From positions 1-14,309 of the forward strand of contig CALSCQ010002887.1 in NCBI GenBank assembly GCA_943704525.1: a DNA stretch of 14,309 nt. Direction: 5' to 3'. Positions 1-7,566 of this stretch are shown in pieces. The notes under the pieces are model-generated. The model was not told the origin of the DNA. It ran no database searches and saw only the letters and a program-made list of their open reading frames with translations. Numbering within the stretch: the first letter of the stretch is position 1; the number at the start of each line of letters is the position of its first letter. The position numbers and the translations under genes are program-made. The stretch is from Pigoraptor vietnamica (taxonomy: Eukaryota > Opisthokonta > Filasterea).

Positions 1-117
<117 letters not shown>

Positions 118-153
118 CACACACCGCGCACGGCTCTGCCTCAGCTGCCTTGC

Positions 154-162
154 AAATATAAG
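154..162 (+). promoter_or_regulatory. possible TATA-like element of the DXO/RAI1-like gene
   Basis: AAATATAAG lies about 92 bp upstream of the ATG at 254, close to the spacing of the much clearer TATA box of the next gene (93 bp before its ATG). The match to TATAAA is imperfect, so this is tentative. Confidence 0.3.
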
Positions 163-253
163 TCGTCTCCTTCTCTTCATTGGCCTTCACTTGCCGGCAG
201 ATCCCTACGATCTTCCGGCCACAGCTATCGCCTCACCCTTTCCCACCCCAACA

Positions 254-1510
254 ATGGCGTCGGCGGCCCCCCTCCCCAGTATCTCCTACCAGCAACTCGT
301 CGACGGCACCGCGCTGCTGCCGCCCTCCTCTGCACCGGCAGCGTCGGGCAAGCAGTCGGACGATGATCTCGCCAAGGCCCTCGGCGGACTCAAGCTGAGC
401 GACGCGCGATCGACCACAGCGAGCGGCAGCACACGACAGCTGCGTTCGTTCAGCGAATACAAGTGCGATCATCTGGCCTACCATGCCTGGCTGGGCGCCC
501 CGCCAAGCTACTGCGTCGACGGCAAGACGAGCGAGGAGCAGGTGCTGCAGATGCTGCGCACAGACTCGGTGATGGACATCGCCGCCAGCCGCCTTCCGCT
601 GTTCAGGATGCCCCGCATCGCCTTCTCCATCGCGCCAAACAAGCGCGAGGGGCCGCCGGAGAACAAGCCCAACCTGCTCTCGGCGCTCTTGGCCTATCTG
701 CAGCGCGAGGCGAAGCGGATCCTCGCCGCCAACAGCGGCGCTCTGAGCGACGCCGCGAGATTCTCCGCCGATCTGCGCGCGTCTCTCGTGAACGCGAGTG
801 CCTTTGCGTCGCGCAACCCGCTGAAGAAGGCCCTGCTGGCTGCGGAGGCTGGTGAGGACTGGACAGTGTACGCGAGCGCGGTGGGCGGCACGCTGTTTGT
901 CGAGCGCGGCGAATTCTACGCCGCCCAGACAGGCGCGATTGGCACCGAGTTTGAGAAGCGCGTCACGCAGACCCGCGACGCTTCCCTGTACCGCAATTAC
1001 GCCGTCGTCGCTGCCCATCTGGCAGAGTTGGAGGTGATTTTGACGGGCGAAGCGGACGCTGTCGACGACGCAGGGCGAGTGGTCGAGCTTACGACAAGGC
1101 CTGCGTGGATCCAGCACGACAAGTACGCGCTCCAGACGTGGCTGCAGAGCGCTCTCGCGGGCGTCAACACGCTCGTTTTCGGCAACTACGACAAACCGCG
1201 CGGCGCGACGGCTGTGGATTTCCAGCCTCGTAAGATCAGGACGTACACATTGGAAGAGTACGCGCGCGCCAACGGACTGCAGGATGCCCGCCGCACGCAG
1301 CTCTTCACCGTCCTCGCCAACTTCCTTCGGTGGCTGCGCAGCGTGTGCATGGCGCGACCGGGAGAGGTGCTGCAGTTCAGCTACGACGCGCGGACGCAGC
1401 GCATCGCAGTGACGGACAAGCACGCCTTCGTCTTCCCCATCAACGAGCGTGTCGTCGACGCCGTCATCGCCGCGCTGGTGAAGTCGCTCGCTGCGCCCGC
1501 CGCCTCTTAG
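254..1510 (+). CDS. RAI1: DXO/RAI1-family decapping/exoribonuclease-like protein, 418 aa, intronless, altered E-h-K motif
   Basis: DXO/RAI1 enzymes remove faulty or non-canonical 5' caps (unmethylated, NAD) and release pyrophosphate from 5'-triphosphate RNA; Rai1 also partners the nuclear exonuclease Rat1. What I see: a low-complexity N-terminus (1-65), then family landmarks in order. These are GTEFE at 230-234 (G-h-x-h-E motif), GEADAVD at 265-271 (E-h-D motif, E266 and D268), VVELTT at 276-281 (E-h-K site, E278) and WLQSALAGV at 296-304 followed by LVFG, matching the family WxQSfLxGVpxiivG block, with Q298 at the conserved Gln. NFLRWLR at 356-362 matches the C-terminal helix. Length suits the family. 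The oddity is Thr280 where the catalytic Lys of E-h-K is expected. The open frame continues upstream without an earlier ATG, so the ATG at 254 is taken as the start. It has no intron, unlike its neighbours. Family assignment is firm from motif order; activity is uncertain. Confidence 0.82.
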   Translation: MASAAPLPSISYQQLVDGTALLPPSSAPAASGKQSDDDLAKALGGLKLSDARSTTASGSTRQLRSFSEYKCDHLAYHAWLGAPPSYCVDGKTSEEQVLQMLRTDSVMDIAASRLPLFRMPRIAFSIAPNKREGPPENKPNLLSALLAYLQREAKRILAANSGALSDAARFSADLRASLVNASAFASRNPLKKALLAAEAGEDWTVYASAVGGTLFVERGEFYAAQTGAIGTEFEKRVTQTRDASLYRNYAVVAAHLAELEVILTGEADAVDDAGRVVELTTRPAWIQHDKYALQTWLQSALAGVNTLVFGNYDKPRGATAVDFQPRKIRTYTLEEYARANGLQDARRTQLFTVLANFLRWLRSVCMARPGEVLQFSYDARTQRIAVTDKHAFVFPINERVVDAVIAALVKSLAAPAAS

Positions 1511-1954
1511 GAAGTAAACCTTTATACACTCTGTTAATTATCTCTGCCCGTCAGCACCCGTGACAGTGCACGGGCACGAGGATGCCCGGGGTCCGCTCCA
1601 AATGAATGACCCACGCATCGATTTTTTGCATAGTACGAGAGAGTCCGCTCTCCTCAGTTACGGTGAAGGACGGGGCGTAGGCACTTTCGGGCGACAAACA
1701 CGGGCGACATGCCGCTTCACATGCCAATAAGAAGTGCTGGATTTCACGCCGCGCGGAGTCAAGACACAACTCCAGTGTGTGTGCCATTTGTGAGCGACCG
1801 ACTGCGCGCCAGGCATTCGACGCAACACAAGAATGCGCACATGGCGAATAGGCGACGTGCCATTCATTGTTTGAACGAGAAGCGTCGACCCGCTGCGAGC
1901 AATTGTTGCCACGCTCGAAAGCGCACTTGGAATGTGCGGAACGTGCGCGCGAGC
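1511..1954. other. intergenic region, no gene recognised
   Basis: This stretch follows the DXO/RAI1-like stop codon and runs to the promoter of the next gene. It should hold the 3' UTR of the upstream gene, but I see no AATAAA; the nearest A/T-rich stretch is the GTAAACCTTTATACAC region just after the stop. A minus-strand open frame crosses it, but runs over the TATA box and 5' leader of the downstream gene and resembles nothing I know. Confidence 0.6.
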
Positions 1955-1960
1955 CACGTG
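1955..1960. promoter_or_regulatory. CACGTG box upstream of the small-protein gene
   Basis: A palindromic CACGTG lies 60 bp upstream of the TATA box at 2020. Such E/G-boxes bind bHLH or bZIP factors in many eukaryotes. The hexamer recurs several times in this CA/TG- and CpG-rich window (for example at 2482, 3541, 7309 and 7345), so a single copy is weak evidence. Confidence 0.3.
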
Positions 1961-2019
1961 TGTGGGCGGTGACTCCACTCACAGGGAGATCCCCAAGCGA
2001 TTCGCCGGCGTTGCGAGCG

Positions 2020-2027
2020 TATAAATA
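2020..2027 (+). promoter_or_regulatory. TATA box (TATAAATA) of the small-protein gene
   Basis: TATAAATA lies 93 bp upstream of the ATG at 2120, and the leader between is CA-rich and short. This is the clearest core promoter in the window and suggests a strongly or inducibly expressed gene. Confidence 0.75.
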
Positions 2028-2119
2028 CGTGCGCTTATGTGCCACTAATCCCACTCGACAACAGCAAAACACATCTCTGCGAAAAAGGCTCCCTCCGTTC
2101 CGAAAGGACTCCACAGAAA

Positions 2120-2596
2120 ATGAGCGACAAGACCATCGGCCAGAAGATCGACTCGGCGATCAACGCCGGCAGCAACAAGGTGCGTGCAACGCGTGCCCCA
2201 ATCTCGCAAAACTGGCCGGTACCGGCTTGAATCTTCGGTGTCCGACCGTGCTGCCGATTCAGCTGTCGCTGACGTTCGGCTGTTTACCGCGCAGCTGAGC
2301 GAGTTCGAGGCCCGCGGCGCCAAGGAGCGCAACGAGGCCACGATGCAGAACCAGAACGCCGGCCTTGGCGAGAAGGTCGGGGCGGGCTTTGCTGCCATGG
2401 TGAGTGGAGCGGACGCCGACGGCCTTGCACAGCGAGTGTGTCCTCCGGCTCAAGTGTCAGTTGCTGGCTCTGCTGGCCGGTCACGTGTTCACTGACTGAA
2501 CTCGGCCTTGTGTTTCCCTCTGCGCAGGGCGAGAAGATCAAGGAGACGACGACCGGCTACAAGGCCAACAGCGAGTTCGAAAACCTCAAGAAGTGA
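2120..2596 (+). CDS. small hydrophilic repeat-like protein, 77 aa, three exons, function unknown
   Basis: Exons by eye are 2120-2179, 2295-2399 and 2528-2596, with introns 2180-2294 (GTGCGT...CGCAG) and 2400-2527 (GTGAGT...CGCAG). Both introns are phase 0 and exon lengths are 60, 105 and 69 nt, giving 76 codons excluding none of the joins and a protein of about 77 residues. It starts MSDKTIGQKIDSAI and ends EFENLKK. It is highly charged, rich in Gly/Ala/Lys/Glu, has no Cys or Trp and no signal or membrane segment. A loose repeat is visible: IGQKIDSAI, LGEKVGAGF and MGEKIKETT, i.e. (I/L/M)-G-x-K-(I/V), once near the start and twice near the end. The composition resembles small stress or LEA-like proteins (Hsp12, glucose-repressible proteins), but I recognise no family. 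The strong TATA box, consistent phases and open frame across both joins support a real gene. Function is not known. Confidence 0.75.
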
Positions 2597-3748
2597 GGCG
2601 CCGATCACGCCGGCCACGCGGATCAGCGCTGTCAGCCACGGGTGGCTTCATACCGGGCCACCGTGGCACAGTCGGGCTCCGCGATGCCAGTGGCAATGCA
2701 TGGGTTGCGCATGACCTCTATTTAAGCCGGCTCACCCGCGGCCTTCCTTCGGCTGCGGCTGCTGAGGGCCAAAAGCCGTTGGGTTTACTGTAAATACATT
2801 CGCAATAGCGCCATTTTGGAAACCGTCTTCAGTCGCCAGCTTGGCCGGTGCCAGTTGAAGATCTTATCCGGACAGTCAGGACACGGCGTGGATGGGTGCC
2901 GGCAACTGAACTGCCGCCAGCTTGCATTAACGCTCTCGTGGCACTTCGTCCATTTTCGGCCAGCTATTGCAAACAGAAGAAATTCAAATTTATATGCGCC
3001 TCCAAAGTGATCGCTTTCCCGTCCGTCGGACTCAGTTACTCGACTCTGCCGTTCTGCCGGCACAGCCGTCAGCTGCTGACTTGGCTGAATGCCGTGCATG
3101 CCACGCGGGCATAGCGAGCTCCCGGGACGAGGAGGGAGATCACTGACGTAATGCGCGCCGCGAGGGGAATTTGAAAGCCAATTGAATGGCAAAAACTGCC
3201 GTGCGTCGCAAAGGGTCAATAGAACCTTTGTAGGGTGTGCGGCAACACCCGTGCGTGTGCCGAGTGACCTCATCAACTGTGCCGGTAATAGTTGGCCCAA
3301 CGCCGCGCCCGCCGGTTCGCCCCCGCACAAAATGGAGCTGCCATTTAAGGACATGACGAGACGCTTTTTTGTGGCAGTGCCGGTTCCCCCCATGTCTGTC
3401 TTGGCGTGGGCGGTGAATTGATGTGCAGAGCGCCGCCATTGTCGCCGTCAGCGGTTGCCTGTTACGGACAGGTCCAATGCCCTGTTTTTCGACGGGTTTC
3501 GCGGGTGTGACAAAGGCGCACACAATGGACGCTCTTCATTCACGTGTTTGCACACAATTAACCGGCACACGTCCCTCCCTTATTGGGCGGATGTGACGGG
3601 AACAGAGGGGCTTGGGGGGGGACCTTTCGTGCACGCACGCGCAATGTCGAGCACGTCGTGCGTGGCAGGCCTGCTCCTCCCTGCCGCTCCATAGAGTGCC
3701 TCTCTTTCCCTCTCTCTCGGATGTGCGCCATCACAGGCTTCTGCGCCG
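2597..3748. other. long intergenic region, no gene supported
   Basis: About 1.15 kb between the small-protein stop codon and the putative lipase promoter. It includes a TATTTAAG element at 2719-2726 and a CACGTG at 3541-3546. Open frames on both strands, the longest being 2785-3393 on the minus strand, show no domain, no splice-consistent extension and no recognisable residues. I see no tRNA boxes and no clear inverted repeat. It probably holds the 3' UTR of the small-protein gene and the promoter of the lipase gene. Confidence 0.6.
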
Positions 3749-3757
3749 CATAAAAAG
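3749..3757 (+). promoter_or_regulatory. TATA-like element of the lipase gene
   Basis: CATAAAAAG lies 170 bp upstream of the ATG at 3919 and about 60 bp before the probable 5'-UTR intron. That leaves room for a short first non-coding exon. The match is reasonable but not perfect. Confidence 0.4.
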
Positions 3758-3810
3758 ACGAGTGGGAAGAAATACGATAAGACGAGGATCTGTCTCGAGG
3801 CACACGAGAG

Positions 3811-3876
3811 GTGAGTGCACATTTGGTGAAAAGGCGCTCGCACAAAACGACCGATCTTGACTCGCCTGATCTGCAG
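3811..3876 (+). other. probable 5'-UTR intron of the lipase gene
   Basis: AGAG|GTGAGT at 3811 and CTGATCTGCAG| ending at 3876 bound a 66-nt segment just upstream of the start codon, with a branch-like CTTGACT about 20 nt before the acceptor. Both sites are close to consensus. It lies wholly outside the coding sequence, so it rests on splice consensus alone. Confidence 0.45.
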
Positions 3877-3918
3877 GTCCAAAGCAGCAATCGCAGCGTC
3901 AGACAGACTTCTTAGAAA

Positions 3919-5216
3919 ATGAGGGTCCCCCTTGCGCTTCTCTTCATCGCGCTGGTCGCGAGCAGCTCGGCGGCGCCGCAGCTTGGTGGGTCTGCCGTGT
4001 GCGAAGGCGCAAGAACACGTCGCGACGACACATGCACACATTGTTGCCCAGTGACACGCACAGCACTCACCGCACTCCTTTCCCCTCCACCGCAGACTCG
4101 CGCGCCATGTCCAAACGGCTGAGCCAGACGCTGTGGGACGGCTACCAGCAGGCGCTTCAGAACTTTTTCTACTACTTCCGCTCCAACTACAACTGCGACG
4201 ACTTCTCCGGCCTCGAGCTCCTCCCCGTGGAGTCCCTTCCGCCCTTCGAGCTCTTCAAGTGCGACCGCGTGTTCAACAGCACGACGCCCTCGTCCTCCTC
4301 CGCCGCGCCGTCGTCCACAGAGGCGCCCGAGTCGTCGTTCGTGCCGGTGACCAGCGTCTTCGCCATCCCCTCCGAGTCGGCGCTCCCCCCTGTTGTGAAC
4401 CCGTCGGAGAGCGCGCAGCCGGAGCCGTCGTCGTTCTTCCAGTCGCTCTTCCCCTCCACGAGCGAGGAGCCGGCCCCGTCGGCGTCCGCCTCGGGTTCCC
4501 CTTCGCCGGTCAAGGCGGGTCCGTACAACTTTGGCCAGTGCGAGCTGAGCAAGAACAACGCCAAGTTCCTGTGGACGATCGCCGAGAACACGAACCGGCA
4601 GTGCGGCGACAACTGGGCCGTCCCGCCCGGCTGGAAGCTCGTCGCCGTCCTCAACGTCACCCAGGACGAGTTCCCCGACCTCGCCGCACAGTCGGCCACC
4701 TTCGGCGTCGTCTACAGCAAGGGTTTCTCCAGCGACATCCAGATCCCGACGTCCCTCGCTCCCGGCGCCACCAGCGCGTCCGAGCAGCCGGCGCAGTCGA
4801 GCGTCGAGCCCATTCCGTCGGCCTCTGGCGCCACTCCGATCATCCTGCCGTCGCCGGCGGAGACGGTCGTGGCGGCACAGAACGAGGACGCCGTTCTGCT
4901 GTACGTTTTCCGCGACCTGCAGGCCATCAACTCGTTCGCGAATGGCGACGGGCGCGACGCCACGCTGCAGTCCGCGCCTTACATCCAGGGCAAGGTGCTG
5001 CAGGCGTCGCTCGAAAGCTACGACTACATCCGCGCGCGGGTCGTCGGGATCGCCAAGGCAGCGCTCGCACTCAACGGGAATGCGCAGATTGTGATGACGG
5101 CCGTTTCGCTCGGGTCGCCCCTTGCGCAGCTCGCGGCGTACGACACGTCAAAGTCGCTGGGCATCAACAGCGCCAAGCAGATGGTCTGCACGACATTCGG
5201 AGGCATCCGGTGAGTC

Positions 5217-5276
<60 letters not shown>

Positions 5277-6034
5277 GTGTGTGTGTGTGCATGTGATTGT
5301 GCGGAAGGCAGGCACATGACACATGGCTGCACACCACAGGGGCGGCGACATCGATTGGGCCAACTCATTCAACAACATCGTCAAGGGCAGCATTCGCGTC
5401 ACCAACACGTAAGTGACGACGTTGCGTAGCAATCGCCATCGTACGCGCCCACTCACGTGAGACTGCGCGGTTGCAGGGAGGACATTGTCGTCACTCTTCC
5501 TCCGCCCATTTGGGAAGACCAGTTCACCGGCGACAAGACGGACACGGAACACGTCCAGGTGCGTCACGCACAGCACACGCATAACGCATGCACACACGCG
5601 CAAGTGCGCATTGAACGCGTGCACACGCATTCCACATGAACACGTGCGCACTCCCACACACGACACCCACAAACGCACACACGCACACGTCGCGCGCACA
5701 CCCACAACACCCACAAAGGCACACACACAACACCCACAAACGCACACACGCACACGTGCCTACCACTTGTACTCAACGCACATGGCTCACCATCCCTCTC
5801 CAATAACCGCAGGGCCTCATCGTCGGCTTTACGAACAACACCAAGGACTACTACATCAACCACGTCGACGCATACCGCCACTTCATCAACGAAGATTATC
5901 CGCAGCTGTGGGACGCGTGCATGACAAGCGGACAGAGCAGCGGCACGTCTAGCACGGCGCCTCCGCAGCCGTCGACGACGGTGGTCGAGTCATCCGCGAT
6001 ATTGCTCCCGTCCGCGTCGCCCACTGACGAGTGA
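3919..6034 (+). CDS. secreted class-3 (alpha/beta hydrolase) lipase-like protein, 517 aa, five exons
   Basis: Exons by eye: 3919-3985, 4096-5209, 5340-5408, 5477-5558, 5813-6034; all joins keep frame. Residues 1-19 (MRVPLALLFIALVASSSAA) form a signal peptide, so the product should be secreted. Class-3 lipases hydrolyse acylglycerol esters. Seen here: FRDLQAINSFAN at 294-305, at the oxyanion strand normally FRG(T/S)xxxxxW; AVSLGS with nucleophile Ser360, where the family has GHSLGG; FGGIRGGD, matching FGxPRxGn; RVTNTEDIVVTLPP with Asp419; and NHVDAY with His461. The Ser-to-Asp spacing of 59 equals that of Rhizomucor lipase. Oddities: two Ser/Pro-rich stretches (about 85-162 and 241-278) and a Ser/Thr/Pro tail (481-517); the second stretch falls inside the fold, before the oxyanion strand. 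Six cysteines (56, 78, 171, 192, 387, 480) suggest disulfides. Substrate unknown; a lipase-fold protein with altered specificity is possible. Family call firm, exact ends good. Confidence 0.82.
5220..5289 (+). repeat. (GT)n microsatellite in lipase intron 2
   Basis: About 34 GT units, with one GC interruption at 5272, begin ten bases after the GTGAGT donor at 5210 and fill over half of the 130-nt intron. The sense transcript would carry a (UG)n run right after the 5' splice site. Confidence 0.95.
5565..5757 (+). repeat. CA-rich minisatellite in lipase intron 4
   Basis: The middle of the 254-nt intron (5559-5812) is a degenerate array of CACAC, CGCACAC and CACCCACAA words. A 28-nt block at 5663-5690 recurs exactly at 5730-5757, a period of 67 nt. 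Here the sense strand is CA-rich, the reverse of intron 2 of the same gene. Confidence 0.8.
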
Positions 6035-6096
6035 CGAGTCGATTGAACCGTGCTTGCAGCCCCTTGGAAAGAGAGTGTGCGACAAGAGAGAAGGGG

Positions 6097-6102
6097 AATA
6101 AA
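6097..6102 (+). terminator. poly(A) signal AATAAA of the lipase gene
   Basis: A canonical AATAAA lies 63 nt after the stop codon ending at 6034, in an A/G-rich stretch. This is the only perfect poly(A) signal I matched to a gene end in the window, and it supports the position of the last lipase exon. Confidence 0.7.
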
Positions 6103-6420
6103 GCCTCGCTTTCCATGAAATAGGGTGTGTCCGTACAGCCGGACACTCGCACAGGGCAGTCACACACACAGCGCAGTCGAAATACGTCGAACACACACGG
6201 CATAAGTCACTGCTATCTACATTATATTTGACGTGTCTGTCGCAACTTGCCCTGCGCCACACACGCAATGTACGCGCCACCACCACAGCCCAACCCAACA
6301 CGCCGACACACCACGTCATCATAAGACCCTCCCACGCGGAAGCGACGCAAGAAAAAAGAGACAAAAAGCCCGCCCTGCGACAAAGAGATCTGCAACCAAC
6401 ACCGCACGAACACACGCACA
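6103..6420. other. convergent intergenic region, nothing recognised
   Basis: This stretch separates the poly(A) signal of the lipase gene from the stop codon of the minus-strand NDUFA7 gene. It is rich in CACAC and A-runs and should hold the 3' UTR of NDUFA7. Open frames on both strands show no recognisable protein and no splice-consistent link to a neighbour. Confidence 0.55.
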
Positions 6421-7190
6421 TTATGACGCATTCTCGTTGGGGAGGAACCGCCACGACAGCGGACGACCGGGCGCGGGCGGGAGTGCGTCCGCAGGCGGCG
6501 GAGGCGGTGCCCTGAAGAAAAGCGCACAAGTCATTAGATTTACTCAAGCCGAAACAAACGAGCGCATGCTTCAAAATGTTGCACTTGCACCACACATTCA
6601 CACTCACGCGGCGGCGGCAGCCGTCGGTGGCGAAATCTGCGGCGGCTGCTCGGCGGGATTGAGGGCGGCGACGTTGGGCACAACGGCGCGGCGCGAGTCC
6701 CTCGTATAGTAATAGTTTGCGCTCAGCTTGTGAGCCTTGCCAGCGGGGAGATTAGGGGCGGGAATGGACCTGCGCACACACACACACACACGCACGCACA
6801 CACACACAGACACGCACATACATACAAACAAACGCACACACACAAAAAACGGATGCGTAAATAAAGAGCAGTTATGTGGCCAAACCGGAAGAGCACACGT
6901 CACGTCAGCGTCGCTCGAAATGAAAAACGGTGGCCAAATCAAACCGTTGAGCAATCTTTCGGCAGTCGCAAACAACTCACCGCGGCATAATGTCGTACTG
7001 ATACCGCGCATACCGAGGAGCGTCCGGGTGCTGCAAAACACGACGGAGACGTGGAAGTGAGACAGAAAAAAAGAAGAGGAAAACAAGTACGCGAAGTAGT
7101 GGCTGCAGCCCACGCACGCTTCAAGCGACAGCGCACCTGAACCAGATAGGGGCGCACCCGCGTCCACACCGAGCGCAGGAAGGCCTGCAT
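6421..7190 (-). CDS. NDUFA7: NADH dehydrogenase (complex I) subunit NDUFA7 / B14.5a, 118 aa, four exons
   Basis: NDUFA7 is a small accessory subunit of mitochondrial complex I, on the matrix side of the inner membrane. Minus-strand exons in transcript order: 7190-7137, 7030-6981, 6769-6608, 6511-6421, with GT-AG introns of 106, 211 and 96 nt. All joins keep frame (357 nt). The N-terminus MQAFLRSVWTRVRPYL fits a short basic helix. Residues 36-62 hold the family core: PAPNLPAGKAHKLSANYY then YTRDSRR, matching the mammalian [24 protein letters not shown] region. A Pro/Ala-rich linker (about 65-100) leads to GRPLSWRFLPNENAS, comparable with the family's C-terminal P-x-x-x-W end. The total is close to the usual 113 residues. 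The last intron (donor GTGAGT at 6607, acceptor CTTTTCTTCAG ending at 6512, branch-like CTAATGAC) is needed for this end; without splicing an in-frame TGA stops the protein at 89 residues. Family call is firm. Confidence 0.87.
6774..6845 (-). repeat. CA/TG microsatellite next to the 3' splice site of NDUFA7 intron 2
   Basis: On the plus strand this is an imperfect CACA, CGCA and CATA array. In the sense of the NDUFA7 transcript it is a TG/UG run ending three to four bases before the GCGCAG acceptor at 6770, standing in for a normal polypyrimidine tract. Confidence 0.85.
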
Positions 7191-7566
7191 TGCGACTGCC
7201 TCGGCGGAGGAGAAGAGGGGCCGCGACAAAGGAAAACCAAGCACAAACGATGAGAAAAAGAGCCTCCGTTATGTTTTAAACGAAAGGGGCAAGATGTCGG
7301 CATCGGATCACGTGACATCATGTGACCGTCACTCAAATTTTTTCCACGTGCTGAAACTGGCAAAGCAACGACCTCCCAAAGCCGACGGTAGTAGTCTGCA
7401 CACACAATCGCGCTTATATTGTGCGTCCTTAAGGTCGTGTGGGACGTGTAGATACTCGAGCGCACACACATACATAGAGACACACGACCCGTTTTCATTG
7501 CTGTGGAAGAAGCAAGTATCGGTTGTGGGGGCGTTGGCGATCGCCGTTATTCGCCGCTGGTGAGCC
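7191..7566. promoter_or_regulatory. divergent intergenic promoter region between NDUFA7 and NOL6
   Basis: 376 bp separate the two divergent start codons. The region must hold both promoters. I see TCACGTGA at 7308-7315, TCATGTGA at 7318-7325 and CACGTG at 7345-7350, and A/T-rich stretches TTTAAAA (minus strand, 7274-7280) and TTATATT (7414-7420) that could serve as weak TATA elements for NDUFA7 and NOL6 respectively. Open frames here look spurious. Confidence 0.55.

Noticed and set aside
233-1423. A 396-codon open frame on the minus strand opposite the DXO/RAI1-like gene
   Set aside because: It is the mirror of a GC-rich coding sequence, with Arg/Ala/His/Gln-rich translation and no motif; the plus strand has ordered family motifs.
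1551-2114. A 187-codon open frame on the minus strand between the first two genes
   Set aside because: It overlaps the TATA box and leader of the 77-residue protein gene, and its translation shows no domain, repeat or membrane segment.
3310-3325. GGTTCGCCCCC in the intergenic region as a tRNA B box
   Set aside because: The invariant A after GGTTCG is missing and no T-stem, acceptor stem or A box can be drawn around it.
2785-3393. A 202-codon open frame on the minus strand in the long intergenic region
   Set aside because: No recognisable residues, no promoter or splice-consistent extension, and mixed composition; a stop-free stretch of this length is plausible by chance at this GC content.
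4133-5296. A 387-codon open frame in another plus frame over the lipase gene
   Set aside because: It is an Arg/Pro-rich shadow of lipase exon 2 that ends in the GT repeat; the lipase frame holds the triad.
5148-5753. Cys/Val-rich open frames across the GT and CA repeats of the lipase introns
   Set aside because: The translations are VCVC or HTHT runs made by dinucleotide repeats, and both are inside predicted introns.
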